64,000 bases of DNA from Fimbriimonadaceae bacterium. Its GTDB lineage: Bacteria > Armatimonadota > UBA10988. Below, one piece after another: positions 35,489 to 44,589 of the stretch. Where the stretch lies: contig JADZEX010000086.1 of the NCBI GenBank assembly GCA_020850355.1, positions 1 to 64,000 on the forward strand, given 5' to 3'. Position numbers and translations under genes: made by a program. Within the stretch, counting starts at the first letter, position 1, and the number at the start of each line of letters is the position of its first letter. The notes below the pieces were generated by a model. That model did not search any database, was not told the DNA's origin, and was given only the letters and a program-made list of their open reading frames with translations.

Positions 35489-36469
35489 GTGTCGGTGAGG
35501 ATCGGCAAGTCGCGTCACGGCGAACGGCTGGGGTTGTTGCGGACGGTCCGGCGGATTGCCACCGCCTGGACCATCGCCGGGCTCAAGACCGTCGCGGCGC
35601 TGCTCCCGGCGCGCTGCGACCGCTGGGTGGCGCGGGGCTTGACGACCGCCGTGCGCTGTCTCGCTCCCGGCCTGGAGCGGCGGATCCACGATCACCTGCG
35701 CTTCGCACTCGGCCGCAGCCACAGCGTCCCTTCGCGGCGGGCCCTGGCGGAGCTGGTGATCGGCAACCTCGGCCGCTTCGCCTCGGAGTGGTTGCGGCTG
35801 GGTCAGCTCGGGCCGGCCGACCTGCGCCGGCGCTCGCGGATCTACGGCCAGATCCATCTCCGCCGCGCGCTCGATGAGGGCCGTGGCGCGTTGCTGGTGA
35901 CGGCCCACTACAGCAACTTCGAATGGTTGGCGGCCTGCTGCGGCGCCTACGGGCTGCACATCACGGTGGTCGCCCGCGCCGGGGACGCCGACCTGATTGA
36001 GCAGGCCGTCAGCGCCACCCGCTCCCAGCACAACATCACTGTTGTCCACAAGCTGGCCTGGCGGCAGGCGCTGAAGGCGTTGCGACAGGGCGGCATCGTC
36101 GGGATGCTGGCCGACCAGGCCGTCAACACCGGCGGCGTGATGGTCGAGTTTCTGGACCACCCCGCGACGATGGCCCCCGGCCCGATTCTGCTGGCCCGCC
36201 AGACCGGCGCGCACCTCCTGCCGGCCTTCGGGACGCGGGACCTGGACGGCCGCATGACCGTCGAGATTCACCCCCGCATCGAGCTGCCCGAGAGCGGCGA
36301 CGAGGAGGCCGATCTGCGGCTCGCCGCGCAGCAGCTCAGCAGCGCCATCAGCGCCCAGATCCGCCACCGCCCCGACGAGTGGTTCTGGATGCACCGCCGC
36401 TGGAAGCCGCCGGTCAAGCTGCGCTCGAACGCCCCGAAGCTGGACCGCGCGCTGCGCGACGATGACTGA
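35489..36469 (+). CDS. LpxL/HtrB-type lysophospholipid acyltransferase
   Basis: 326 residues from GTG 35489 (CGGAG 6 bases ahead). The acyltransferase H(X)4E/D motif is present in VTAHYSNFEWLAA, followed by VVARAGDADLIEQ, LRQGGIVGMLADQAV (typical of the family), MAPGPILLARQTGAHLLPAF and the C-terminal RPDEWFWMHRRWKPP, the standard HtrB ending. These enzymes attach secondary acyl chains to lipid A or acyl chains to other membrane lipids, on the cytoplasmic face of the inner membrane. It implies an outer membrane with lipid A-like lipid. Leads a four-gene cluster with secreted carbohydrate genes, possibly by chance. Confidence 0.9.
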   Translation: MSVRIGKSRHGERLGLLRTVRRIATAWTIAGLKTVAALLPARCDRWVARGLTTAVRCLAPGLERRIHDHLRFALGRSHSVPSRRALAELVIGNLGRFASEWLRLGQLGPADLRRRSRIYGQIHLRRALDEGRGALLVTAHYSNFEWLAACCGAYGLHITVVARAGDADLIEQAVSATRSQHNITVVHKLAWRQALKALRQGGIVGMLADQAVNTGGVMVEFLDHPATMAPGPILLARQTGAHLLPAFGTRDLDGRMTVEIHPRIELPESGDEEADLRLAAQQLSSAISAQIRHRPDEWFWMHRRWKPPVKLRSNAPKLDRALRDDD

Positions 36470-36526
36470 ACGCAGGAGTTCGCCCCGCCCGGACGAAGGC
36501 CCCGGCCGGGCTCTCTGGAGACTCCC

Positions 36527-37474
36527 TTGAAGTACGTCCTCGCGGCACTCGCCTGCTGTCTGGTGCTGCCAGCCGCCAGCGGCGCCGAGCATGATCTGCT
36601 GTTCGTCCGCGGCGGTCGGGTCTACTACTGGCAGCAGGGCGCCAGTTCGTCGTTCCAGGCCATCGCCAACGATCCGGGCTGGACCTACACCCTGCCGACC
36701 TGGGTCGACTACGAGACCATCGCGGTGCTGCGCTACAAGCTCGGCAAGTCGCCGACCTCGCAGCTCGGGCTGATCACCGCGGTCGACCGCTTGCCGGTGA
36801 AACCGTCGCAGATCACCTGGCTGCCCTGGGCCAACGGCGCCTGGTCGATCGGCGCCTGCCCCGAGCACAGCCTGCTGGGCTACACCAAGATTGTCCGGCG
36901 GAAGGGCAGCGACACCGCCACCCTCACTCTCACCGTCGGCCCGCTGAACAGCGAGTTTGGCGACCCGCAGCAGGTCGGCGAGTGCTACGACCCGCCCAGC
37001 GGCTACGGCGACACGCGGCTGCGCTTCAACGAAGAGGGCACCCGCGTGGTGGTGCCGGCCTTCCCGACCGACGTCTCGTCGACCGTCGACCTGTTCGACC
37101 TGGAACGCGGCCAGGTGGTCGACGTGCCGTGGCTCGATTTCGACTGGCTGGCCGCCCGCCAGGCCGGCCCCGAGATCGGCTGCGCGGCGTTCTTCCTGCG
37201 GGACACGATCGCCCTCGGCGCGATGTTGCGGGGGCTCTACCTGTACAGCACCGCGGCCCAGCGGATCCGGCCGCTGGATACCTGGGAGACCGGCCAGGCC
37301 GGGGTCCGGGAGGTCTCGCTGAGCGCCGGGCAGGAGACCATCTACTACGAGGTGCTGGACTACCGCAACGCCAAAGCGACGCCGGAGGTGCGGGCCTACC
37401 ACCTGCCGTCGGGACGCAAGTCGGTGGTCCTGCGCAACGCCAGCCAGCCCGACGCGCGACCGGCCGCGGGGTGA
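36527..37474 (+). CDS. secreted TolB-like beta-propeller protein, hypothetical
   Basis: 315 residues from TTG 36527, which has CTGGAG 6 bases upstream and produces a signal peptide (KYVLAALACCLVLPAASGA). The mature protein is a set of about five beta repeats with motifs LFVRGGRVYYWQQG, LGLITAVDRLPV, ATLTLTVGPLN, RLRFNEEGTRVVVPAF and LYLYSTAAQRI, as in TolB/DPP-type propellers. Binds rather than cleaves, as far as can be seen. Function unknown. Confidence 0.6.
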   Translation: MKYVLAALACCLVLPAASGAEHDLLFVRGGRVYYWQQGASSSFQAIANDPGWTYTLPTWVDYETIAVLRYKLGKSPTSQLGLITAVDRLPVKPSQITWLPWANGAWSIGACPEHSLLGYTKIVRRKGSDTATLTLTVGPLNSEFGDPQQVGECYDPPSGYGDTRLRFNEEGTRVVVPAFPTDVSSTVDLFDLERGQVVDVPWLDFDWLAARQAGPEIGCAAFFLRDTIALGAMLRGLYLYSTAAQRIRPLDTWETGQAGVREVSLSAGQETIYYEVLDYRNAKATPEVRAYHLPSGRKSVVLRNASQPDARPAAG

Positions 37475-37523
37475 GCCGGCAGGTGGGCTGGCCGGCGCCG
37501 CGAAGGCCACTGCGGAGAGCGCG

Positions 37524-38915
37524 ATGCGCCGGACCTGGGCCGTTTGTCTGCTGCTGACCGCCACGGTGAGCGCCGCGCCGGTAGGGAAGAACGTGTCGCC
37601 ACACCAGCTCGTGGATCAGGTGATTGCCGCCACCGCTCCGTTGGCGCATCCGCGCGGGGAGCGGCTGCCGCTCTACCTCTGGTCGCTGATCGGCCTGGGC
37701 ACCACCGACCCGGCCGAGCTGCGCGGCCTCTTGACGCAGCTCGACGCACGGGGGCTGGCCGCCTGCGCCAGTTGGAACCCGGCGCCGGCGGCACGGGAGC
37801 GGAGCCTGGCCAACGCTCTGGCGTTGAGCCGCGTGCAGCAGGAGCTGGGGCTCGACGTCAACATCAGCGCCATCGCCTGCATGTACAGCCTCTGCGACGG
37901 CAGCGCCGCGACGGGCCATGTCGACGCCGCCGGGCAGCCCTTCTTCGACACCTCGCAGGGCGGCCAGCACAAGCTGGGTTGCCCCTTCACGCTCGAGCCC
38001 CGCCTGGCGCCGGTGCGGCAGCAGGTCGAGTACTTCCTGGACGCCTACCGCGCCGCCGGGGTGACCGTCGACTTCATCTTCGGCGACTGGGAAATCGATG
38101 GCCCCTTGGAGTGGAACGCGGGTTGGGCCACCGCCCGACGCTGCGTGCGTTGTCGCGAGCGTCTGCCCCAGATCGACGACTTCACCGCCTACCAACGGCT
38201 CTGCCGCGAGGTCCGCGGGCGGACCCAGCGGATCACCTTCAGCGAGCCAGTGCTGGCGCGCTTCCCCCAGGCGCGGGTCGGCAACTACTCGGTCTACCCG
38301 AACGACGGCTGGCGCTACTGGTACGACTACTTCGAAACCGAGCCGACCGCCGGGCAGCCCTGCCGGCTGGATCACCGCGCCCCGGTGCGACCGTGGCCCA
38401 GCGAGTTTGGCGCCACTGGCTACACCTTCGCGATGCCGGTGATCTACACCTGGTACCGCACCTGGTTCTGGTACGATTGGCCCGACGGCGACTTCCGCTG
38501 GTTCTACAACCTGTTGCAGAATGGCAGCAACGCCGGCCAGCACTGCCCGCCCGGCACGCCGTTGATCAGCTTCGTCCACCGCAGCACCACCTCTCCGCCC
38601 GAGACTCCCGACCCGGCGGTGCAGCTGCTGTCGGTGTGGGCCTACCAGGAACTGCTCTGGCATCTCTTGCTGCGCGGTCACGACGCTCTGTTTCTGTGGA
38701 GCCCGCGCGAGGAAGCGCTGGACGAGGCCGTGCCGTTGCACCAGGTCTACGCCGCGGCGCTGGAGTACCGCGAGTTTCTGAGCGGCGGCACGCCCCTCAC
38801 CTTCGATCTGCCGCAACAGCCGGGCGTGGTGGTCAGCGGGCTGCGCCTGGGCCCGCGCACGCTGCGCCGGATCACCGACTTTGGCACCCGCAGCGGCCGC
38901 TGCGTGGTCGAGTAG
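37524..38915 (+). CDS. secreted protein of unknown function, probable TIM-barrel fold
   Basis: 463 residues, ATG 37524, signal peptide RRTWAVCLLLTATVSAA. Alternating strand/helix segments: ERLPLYLWSLIGLGTT, GLDVNISAIACMYSLCDG, VTVDFIFGDWEIDGPLEW (acidic pair), CVRCRERLPQIDD with a CxxC, ARVGNYSVYPNDGWRYWYD, FAMPVIYTWYRTWFWYDW, GHDALFLWSPREEALDEAV. The strands ending in Asp/Glu suggest a barrel hydrolase; no family recognised. Lies 19 bases ahead of the alpha-galactosidase gene's start. Confidence 0.55.
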   Translation: MRRTWAVCLLLTATVSAAPVGKNVSPHQLVDQVIAATAPLAHPRGERLPLYLWSLIGLGTTDPAELRGLLTQLDARGLAACASWNPAPAARERSLANALALSRVQQELGLDVNISAIACMYSLCDGSAATGHVDAAGQPFFDTSQGGQHKLGCPFTLEPRLAPVRQQVEYFLDAYRAAGVTVDFIFGDWEIDGPLEWNAGWATARRCVRCRERLPQIDDFTAYQRLCREVRGRTQRITFSEPVLARFPQARVGNYSVYPNDGWRYWYDYFETEPTAGQPCRLDHRAPVRPWPSEFGATGYTFAMPVIYTWYRTWFWYDWPDGDFRWFYNLLQNGSNAGQHCPPGTPLISFVHRSTTSPPETPDPAVQLLSVWAYQELLWHLLLRGHDALFLWSPREEALDEAVPLHQVYAAALEYREFLSGGTPLTFDLPQQPGVVVSGLRLGPRTLRRITDFGTRSGRCVVE

Positions 38916-38934
38916 ACCGCCCCGGGAGATGCCG

Positions 38935-40536
38935 ATGGCCGACTGCTGGGAGATCGCTGGCGTCGGGACCATTACGCTGCTCGAGGGTAGCCTGGCCAGC
39001 GGGCAGGCCACGCTGCGGGTCACCCCGGCCACCGAGCACCTGCGCTGGCTGGTCTCCGAACGGAGCATGGGCAACGCCCGGGCGACACTGCCGTTCGGGT
39101 CGGCTGGCAGCAGCTACACCTGGCTGGGCCTGCTCGGTGAGGGCGGCGCCCTGCTGCTGGCGGCGCCGGTGCCATTGCCGGAACTGGCGCAGTTCGTGAT
39201 CAGCGGCGATCACGTCAGCCTGACGGCGCCAGGCGCGGTGCGGCTGGACCACGGGCCCGACGCGACCGCCCTGCTGCTCGAGTATGGTGAGCGCCACCGG
39301 CGGCCGCATCTGCCGGCGCCGATTCGGGGCTGGAACTCGTGGGACGCCTTCAACGCCTCGGTGACCCTCGACGACGTGCTGGACAACGCCCACTGGCTGG
39401 CCGACGACGAGGTGATCGGGCCGCTGGTCAGCCACCTGATCGTGGACGACGGCTGGATGACCAACTGGGGCGAGTGGACCCCCAACGGCAAGTTCCCCGG
39501 CGGGATGGACCTGTTGGCCGAGCGGCTCAACCTGCTCGACAAGATCCCCGGCCTGTGGCTGGCGCCGCTGATGGTCGAGCCGGTCACGCCGCTCTACCAG
39601 CGCCACCCGGAGTGCTTCTTGCGAGACCGCGAGGGGCACCCGTACCTGGTCAACCACGGCTTCACCCGCACCACCTACGCCCTCGACGTCAGTGTCCCGC
39701 GGACCCGCGAGTTTCTGCACCAAACCTTCCGCCGGGTCGCGAGCTGGGGCTACCGGTACGTCAAGCTGGACTTCCTCTACAACCAGGCCGAATGCCTCGA
39801 ACGCGGCGACGCCACCGCTGCCGACCCGGACTGGACCACGACCCAACACATCGCCACGATGCTGCAGATCGCCCGCCAGGAGCTCGGGCCGTTGTGCCAC
39901 ATCCTGGGCTGCAACTACCCCTACGAACTGGGCGGCCAGGGGGTCGACGAGGCACGGCTGACCTGCGACATCGCCAGCTTCCGACAGAATGTCGAGCTCT
40001 GCTATCAGTCGCACAGCGCGCGGTTCCACCTGACCGGCCGCTGGATGGCCACCGACCCCGACTTCGCCGTGGTCCGCGTGCCCGGCGTGACCTGGGACGA
40101 GGGCCCGCTGCCGTTCCACGTCACCCCGGCCTGGAACCGCCACGAGCGGCCCGGCGGCTGGCGGCGCGGGGCCTTCTGGGACGAGGAGCTGATGCGCGTC
40201 GCGCTGACGATGGTGATCCTGAGCGGCGGCAGCGTGATCCTGGGCGACCACCTGCCCCAACTCAACGCCCGCGGCCGCGATTACCTGCGCCTCGCCCTGA
40301 CTTGGGGCGGCGGGCAGCCAGCCTGGCCGCTCGACCTCAGCGGCCACCGCCCCGCGCCCTGCCTCTGGCGCAACGACCGGCTGCTGGCCGCCTACAACCT
40401 CGGCCCAACCCCCCTGCGCCTGCCGCTGCCCGCCGACCTCGCCCTCGGCGACGAACTCTTCACCCACGCCCCCGCCCCGGCCGACACCCTCGCCCTCCCA
40501 CCCGGCACAGCGCAGCTCTACGCGCTCGACCCATAA
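38935..40536 (+). CDS. alpha-galactosidase-like glycoside hydrolase (GH36/GH27 clan)
   Basis: 533 residues; ATG 38935 chosen because GGGAG is 6 bases ahead (ATG 38929 has none). An N-terminal beta sandwich (~1-115) precedes the barrel with PIRGWNSWDAFNAS (the clan's GWNSW), LIVDDGWMTNWGEW, YVKLDFLYNQAE with nucleophile Asp279 and RLTCD with Arg341 and Asp345 (the R-x-x-x-D acid/base motif). No signal peptide, so it should work inside the cell on imported galactosides. The C-terminal part is a small beta domain. Its stop codon lies within a palindromic repeat that may also terminate transcription. Confidence 0.83.
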   Translation: MADCWEIAGVGTITLLEGSLASGQATLRVTPATEHLRWLVSERSMGNARATLPFGSAGSSYTWLGLLGEGGALLLAAPVPLPELAQFVISGDHVSLTAPGAVRLDHGPDATALLLEYGERHRRPHLPAPIRGWNSWDAFNASVTLDDVLDNAHWLADDEVIGPLVSHLIVDDGWMTNWGEWTPNGKFPGGMDLLAERLNLLDKIPGLWLAPLMVEPVTPLYQRHPECFLRDREGHPYLVNHGFTRTTYALDVSVPRTREFLHQTFRRVASWGYRYVKLDFLYNQAECLERGDATAADPDWTTTQHIATMLQIARQELGPLCHILGCNYPYELGGQGVDEARLTCDIASFRQNVELCYQSHSARFHLTGRWMATDPDFAVVRVPGVTWDEGPLPFHVTPAWNRHERPGGWRRGAFWDEELMRVALTMVILSGGSVILGDHLPQLNARGRDYLRLALTWGGGQPAWPLDLSGHRPAPCLWRNDRLLAAYNLGPTPLRLPLPADLALGDELFTHAPAPADTLALPPGTAQLYALDP

Positions 40537-40588
40537 AAGGGGTCAGGACCATTTTCTGGGTACAGAAAATGGTCCTGACCCCTTTTAT
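40533..40588. repeat. REP-like element, two inverted copies forming a 26-bp perfect hairpin
   Basis: Arms 40533-40558 and 40563-40588 are exactly complementary over 26 bases with a 4-base loop (GGTA). Core is GGGGTCAGGACC / GGTCCTGACCCC with A/T-rich ends. The left arm contains the alpha-galactosidase stop codon, so the hairpin would also act as a strong terminator for either direction. Confidence 0.85.
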
Positions 40589-40599
40589 GGCGATGGGCA

Positions 40600-40624
40600 C
40601 AGAAAATGGTCCTGACCCCTTTGC
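40600..40624. repeat. REP-like element, third copy of the core
   Basis: Another CAGAAAATGGTCCTGACCCC copy, direct repeat of the right arm 37 bases earlier, ending 8 bases before the stop of the GH29 gene on the other strand. The core therefore sits at the 3' ends of both converging genes. Confidence 0.75.
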
Positions 40625-40632
40625 TGGCCTCG

Positions 40633-41937
40633 TCAGGCGCCGTAGGCAGCCAGGGCGCGGATCTGGGGCGGGGCGGTGGCGGCGGTGATCCGCAGGCGGA
40701 GGGCTTCGAGGGGGGTGGCGGGGAGGCGGATCAGGCGCTGGTGGCCGATGCATTGGCCGCTGGCGAGGTCTTGCCAGGTGGTGCCCTGACGGCCTGCCAG
40801 GGTGTAGGCGCGGACGCGCTCGCCGTGGGGCAGGTCTTCGCGGAGGGCGACGCAGTGAACGTGCTGCGGGGCTGGCAGTTCCAGCAGCAGTTCGTCGCCG
40901 GTCCCGCTGACGGTGCCCAGGGGGTGGCGGAACTCGCGCTGCACGGCCGCGCCGAAGTCGGTGCAGCGGGCCACGTCGGCCGCGGGGACCTGGCCCTGGT
41001 CGTCGATCACCATCCCCAGCAGCAAGTTGCAGTTGCGGCCGACCGAACGGTAGTAGCGCTCCAGCAGGTGCTCGACGCTGTACAGCGTGTCGTCCTCGCC
41101 AGCCCGCCAGAACCAGCCGCCCTGGAAGGCGCGGTGCTGGTCACGGTTCGGCATGTCGGCCTCGGCTGGGGCCCAGTGGCTGCCAGCGGGGTCGCCGGCG
41201 CCCTCCGGCGGAGCGTCCTCGGTCCCGTCGAAGCGGCCCGCGCGGAGGTTGGTGGTGCTCCAGCAGTTCTCGGGCGCTTCGGCGCGCTCGTTGCCAACCC
41301 AGCGCAGCATCGAGCGGGTGCCCGCGGGCCCCTGAAAGCAGACGGCCTGCGGCTGCAGCTTCCAGAGCAGGTCCAGCACCGCCGGCCCGCCCTGCTGCGG
41401 CGGCAGGGTGCCTCCGTCGAACCAGACCTCGAACAGCGGCCCGTAGCGCGTCCAGAGCTCCGTCAACTGGGTCTCGACGATCTGGTTGTAGCGCTCCTGG
41501 TCGGGCCGCTGGCCGGACAGGACGGTGCCCGGGTTGTCGACCCCGCACCAGGCGTTGCAGGAGGTGCTGTAGTAGAGGCCAGGCCGCAGGCCGTAGCGGG
41601 CGCAGCTCGCGACGAAGTCGCCAACGACGTCACCGCGGCCGCCGCGCCACGGTGAACTGGCCACCGAGTAGTCGTGGGCGGCGGTCGGCCAGAGCGAGAA
41701 GCCGCTGCAGTGCTTCGCCACCAGCACCGCGTAGCGCGCTCCGGCCGCGGCGGCCGTCGCCAGCCACTGGTCGGTGTCCAGGCTGCGAGGCGCGAAGACC
41801 TGTGGCGAGGGGTGATAGTCGCGCTGTTCGCGGAAGCGGTAGCTCGGCTCGAAGACCTGCAGATCGAGGTGGATGATCACCCCGACTTCGCAGTCGGCCC
41901 AGGCGACCTGCTCGGGCGTTGGCAGCACCAGCGGCAT
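40633..41937 (-). CDS. GH29-type alpha-L-fucosidase-like protein
   Basis: 434 residues from ATG 41937 (AAGGAG 7 bases ahead). Features: VGVIIHLDLQVF near the N-terminus, AKHCSGFSLWPT (the place of the family's KHHDGF), GLRPGLYYSTSC, and LFEVWFDGG with Asp174 as the expected nucleophile, then a C-terminal galactose-binding-like beta domain (ELPAPQHVHCVAL). No signal peptide, so it should be cytoplasmic. It cleaves terminal alpha-L-fucose if it follows the family; the changed KHCSGF suggests a distinct subfamily or specificity. Followed 11 bases upstream by a secreted unknown on the same strand. Confidence 0.82.
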   Translation of the reverse strand: MPLVLPTPEQVAWADCEVGVIIHLDLQVFEPSYRFREQRDYHPSPQVFAPRSLDTDQWLATAAAAGARYAVLVAKHCSGFSLWPTAAHDYSVASSPWRGGRGDVVGDFVASCARYGLRPGLYYSTSCNAWCGVDNPGTVLSGQRPDQERYNQIVETQLTELWTRYGPLFEVWFDGGTLPPQQGGPAVLDLLWKLQPQAVCFQGPAGTRSMLRWVGNERAEAPENCWSTTNLRAGRFDGTEDAPPEGAGDPAGSHWAPAEADMPNRDQHRAFQGGWFWRAGEDDTLYSVEHLLERYYRSVGRNCNLLLGMVIDDQGQVPAADVARCTDFGAAVQREFRHPLGTVSGTGDELLLELPAPQHVHCVALREDLPHGERVRAYTLAGRQGTTWQDLASGQCIGHQRLIRLPATPLEALRLRITAATAPPQIRALAAYGA

Positions 41938-41948
41938 CGGCGGCTCCT

Positions 41949-43418
41949 TCAGCGGGTCAGCACGACGGGTTGCAGATCGGCCGGGCCGGTGATCCACCAG
42001 CCAGCTTGCGAGAGCACCGGTGGCAGGTCAGCGATCTGACCGCCCGGCAGCCGCAACACCTGGCCACCGAACTGGAAGGTCAGCGGGTTGTCGCCGGCTT
42101 TGACCAGGTTGCGATCACCGCCGGTGAAGGCGGGATCGGGTGTCAGCCGCCAGACGCTGCGCCCGTTGGCGCGGCAGCCCGTCAGGATCCAGGGCTGGTG
42201 GGCCGGGGTCTTGGCGGTGACCAGTGTGCGGCGGTCGCTGTAGCCGACCAACTGGTTGACCTGGCCGACCAACTGGTCGAGCAACCGCAGATCCTGGTCG
42301 CGGCAGTAGTCGGCGGCTTGCTGGTCCGGCCGCCAGCGGAAGGCCGACCAGCAGAGCAGCGCGTCGGGGCTGCAGAGCGCGGTGTGGAAGACCACCTCCT
42401 GGAAGTAGTCGGTGTTGCCGATGGCGGTGTACGGTGGGCGCTTCTCCGGCGGCTGCGCCTCGAAGTCGCTGACGTAGCCACGCCAGGCGACCCATGGCAT
42501 CAGGGGCACGTCGGGTCGGGCCAAGAGCGCCTCGCGCAGCAGGTTGGTGGCGAACATCGCGCTCCGGTAGGGCCCAAAGCCGTAGGGCCGACCCTCTTCG
42601 ACAACGCCCGCCAGGTAGGTGATCACGCCGTAGACCGAGGGTGACTGGTGAGTCCCGGCGTGCGCGCCGCGGGCGCCGGGAATGTCGCCGACCTCTCGCG
42701 CCCGACCCCAGGCGACCAGCGTCTGCGGCTCGAAGTAGTGCACGCCGTAGTCGCAGCAGCGGACCGCCGGGAAGTGCCGCCGCACGACGTCCAGCAACTG
42801 GCCGTAGGCCTGCGCCGCGAGGTGGTCGCTGTAGCGCCACCAGACATGGGACATCGGCTTGTCGTTGACGATGTCCGCCGCCGACTTCAGCTTCATCGCG
42901 GCCAGCAGCGCGGCGCAGCGGGGATCGGCGGCCACCGCGGCCCAGCGGGCGGCGTTGTTGACATCGCTGCCAGGGCTGTGCTCGGTGTCCAAGATGAAGT
43001 AGTCAAGCTGACCGCCGGCGGCTTTGTAGGCGGCAAAGAACTGGTCGTAGGCGGCCACCGTGGCAGCGCGACCGTGGTCCCACCAGGGGCCCGTGAAGCT
43101 CTCCCCGGCGGCGGTCTTGAGCTGGTCGGCGGGGTGCTTGTAGATCGCCCGGTAGAAGTCCCAGTCGAAGATCACGCGGCGGCCAACGGGCTGCTGGTCG
43201 GTCAGCGCCTTGACCGCGGCGGGGGTCTTGGCATTGCTCTCGCTGAGCCAGACAAACTGCGTGATGTTGGGGTACGGCGACGGGCTCCAGGGATCGTAGG
43301 TCAGCTCTTTGACTCGCCAGGCCAGCACCGGAATCGGCTGCGGCGTGACCTGTTGGCCGCCCGCCGGCTGCAGCAGTACGCCGCTCCACAACACCGCCCC
43401 ACACCAGGATGCGCGCAT
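41949..43418 (-). CDS. secreted protein of unknown function, probable TIM-barrel
   Basis: 489 residues; ATG 43418 with TAGGAGT upstream and a short signal peptide (WCGAVLWSGVLLQPAGGQ). Segments: YPNITQFVWLSESNA, RRVIFDWDFYRAIYK, YDQFFAAYKAAGGQLDYFILDTEHSP, CDYGVHYFEPQTLV, VPLMPWVAWRGYVSDF, EVVFHTALCSPDALLCWSAF and a C-terminal beta region. FDWDF, LDTEHSP and the other strand ends look like active-site loops of a barrel hydrolase. No family recognised. Precedes the fucosidase in the operon, hinting at a shared glycan. Confidence 0.55.
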   Translation of the reverse strand: MRASWCGAVLWSGVLLQPAGGQQVTPQPIPVLAWRVKELTYDPWSPSPYPNITQFVWLSESNAKTPAAVKALTDQQPVGRRVIFDWDFYRAIYKHPADQLKTAAGESFTGPWWDHGRAATVAAYDQFFAAYKAAGGQLDYFILDTEHSPGSDVNNAARWAAVAADPRCAALLAAMKLKSAADIVNDKPMSHVWWRYSDHLAAQAYGQLLDVVRRHFPAVRCCDYGVHYFEPQTLVAWGRAREVGDIPGARGAHAGTHQSPSVYGVITYLAGVVEEGRPYGFGPYRSAMFATNLLREALLARPDVPLMPWVAWRGYVSDFEAQPPEKRPPYTAIGNTDYFQEVVFHTALCSPDALLCWSAFRWRPDQQAADYCRDQDLRLLDQLVGQVNQLVGYSDRRTLVTAKTPAHQPWILTGCRANGRSVWRLTPDPAFTGGDRNLVKAGDNPLTFQFGGQVLRLPGGQIADLPPVLSQAGWWITGPADLQPVVLTR

Positions 43419-43518
43419 CGGCTCGACTCCTACGCTGCCACGTGCTTCGCCACGGCCCGAGGGGGACCTGCGCAGGAGACGCCGCGCGGCTGGCCAAGCG
43501 TGCGGTTGGGAGTTTCGG

Positions 43519-44565
43519 ATGGGCACACTGCGGGTCGGCATCGTCGGGATGGGCATCGGGCGGCCAAATGGGCGGGCCTTCGCGCGCGGGGCGCGGAGCG
43601 CGGTGACGGCGCTGTGCGACCTCGATCCGGCCCGCATGGACGACTTCGCCAAGGAGCTGCCCGCGACGGTGACGCAGTTCACCGACTTCAAGGCGCTCTG
43701 CCGCTGCGACCTGGTCGACGCGATCTTCATCGGCACGCCCAACCAGCTCCACGTGCCGATGGCCCTGGAAGCGGTGAAGTGCGGCAAGCACGTGATGGTC
43801 ACCAAGCCGCTGGCCGACTCGGGCACGGCAGCGCGGAAGCTGGTCGAGGCGCAGGAGGCGGCGGGCGTGGTGGGGATGATGTCCTTGAGCACCCGCTTCG
43901 GGGCGGAGTGCCAGTACCTCGCGGGCCAGGCCCGGGCGGGGCTCTTTGGCGAGCTCTACTACGGCCGTGCGCGGAGCATCCGGCGGAGCGGCATTCCCGA
44001 CTGGAACACCGGCTTCATCGCCCGCGGCGGCGGCGCCTTTCGCGACATGGGGGTCCACGTCCTGGACGCGGCCTGGTACCTGCTGGGCCAGCCGCGGCCA
44101 GCCACGGTGAGCGGGGCCGCGGGCGCCAGGTTCGGGCCGCGGGGTGAGGGCTACTGGGATTTCCGGCGGGTGCCGGAGAGCTTCTCGGCGCAGTACGACT
44201 CCGACGACTACGCTGGCGGGCTCATCCGCTTCGAGAACGGCACCGGCCTGCAAGTGGAGTCCTTCTGGGCCTGCCATCAGCCGGGCGAGCTGCAGATCGA
44301 GCTGTTCGGCACCGCGGCCGGCGCGACGCTGCACCCACTGCGCACCTTCACGACCATCGCCGGCGCGCCGCACGACACCACGGTCAACCTGCCGAAGGGC
44401 CCCGAACCGTGGGATCGGATCGCCGAGCACTTCACCGCCTGCGTGCTGGACGGCGTGCCCTGCGACGCGCCGCTGCGGCACGGCTGGATCGTGCAGGAGA
44501 TGCTGGAAGCGCTGCTCAAGAGCGCTGAGCAGGGCAAGGAAGTGCGCCTGCGCGGCCTCGACTGA
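43519..44565 (+). CDS. Gfo/Idh/MocA family oxidoreductase (cytoplasmic)
   Basis: 348 residues; ATG 43519 with TTGGGAG 6 bases ahead. Rossmann motif LRVGIVGMGIGRPNG, then the family's KPL in VMVTKPLADSG in place of EKP, and GGGAFRDMGVHVLDAAWYLLG in the C-terminal domain, where the His and Asp normally bind the sugar. NAD(P)-dependent oxidation or epimerisation of a sugar or polyol is expected. No signal peptide, unlike the first MocA gene. Leads a plus-strand cluster with a Cys-rich unknown, a lectin/CAP protein and a GH5-like enzyme. Confidence 0.9.
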   Translation: MGTLRVGIVGMGIGRPNGRAFARGARSAVTALCDLDPARMDDFAKELPATVTQFTDFKALCRCDLVDAIFIGTPNQLHVPMALEAVKCGKHVMVTKPLADSGTAARKLVEAQEAAGVVGMMSLSTRFGAECQYLAGQARAGLFGELYYGRARSIRRSGIPDWNTGFIARGGGAFRDMGVHVLDAAWYLLGQPRPATVSGAAGARFGPRGEGYWDFRRVPESFSAQYDSDDYAGGLIRFENGTGLQVESFWACHQPGELQIELFGTAAGATLHPLRTFTTIAGAPHDTTVNLPKGPEPWDRIAEHFTACVLDGVPCDAPLRHGWIVQEMLEALLKSAEQGKEVRLRGLD

Positions 44566-44589
44566 GCGAGTCGACCTGGGAGAACCACG

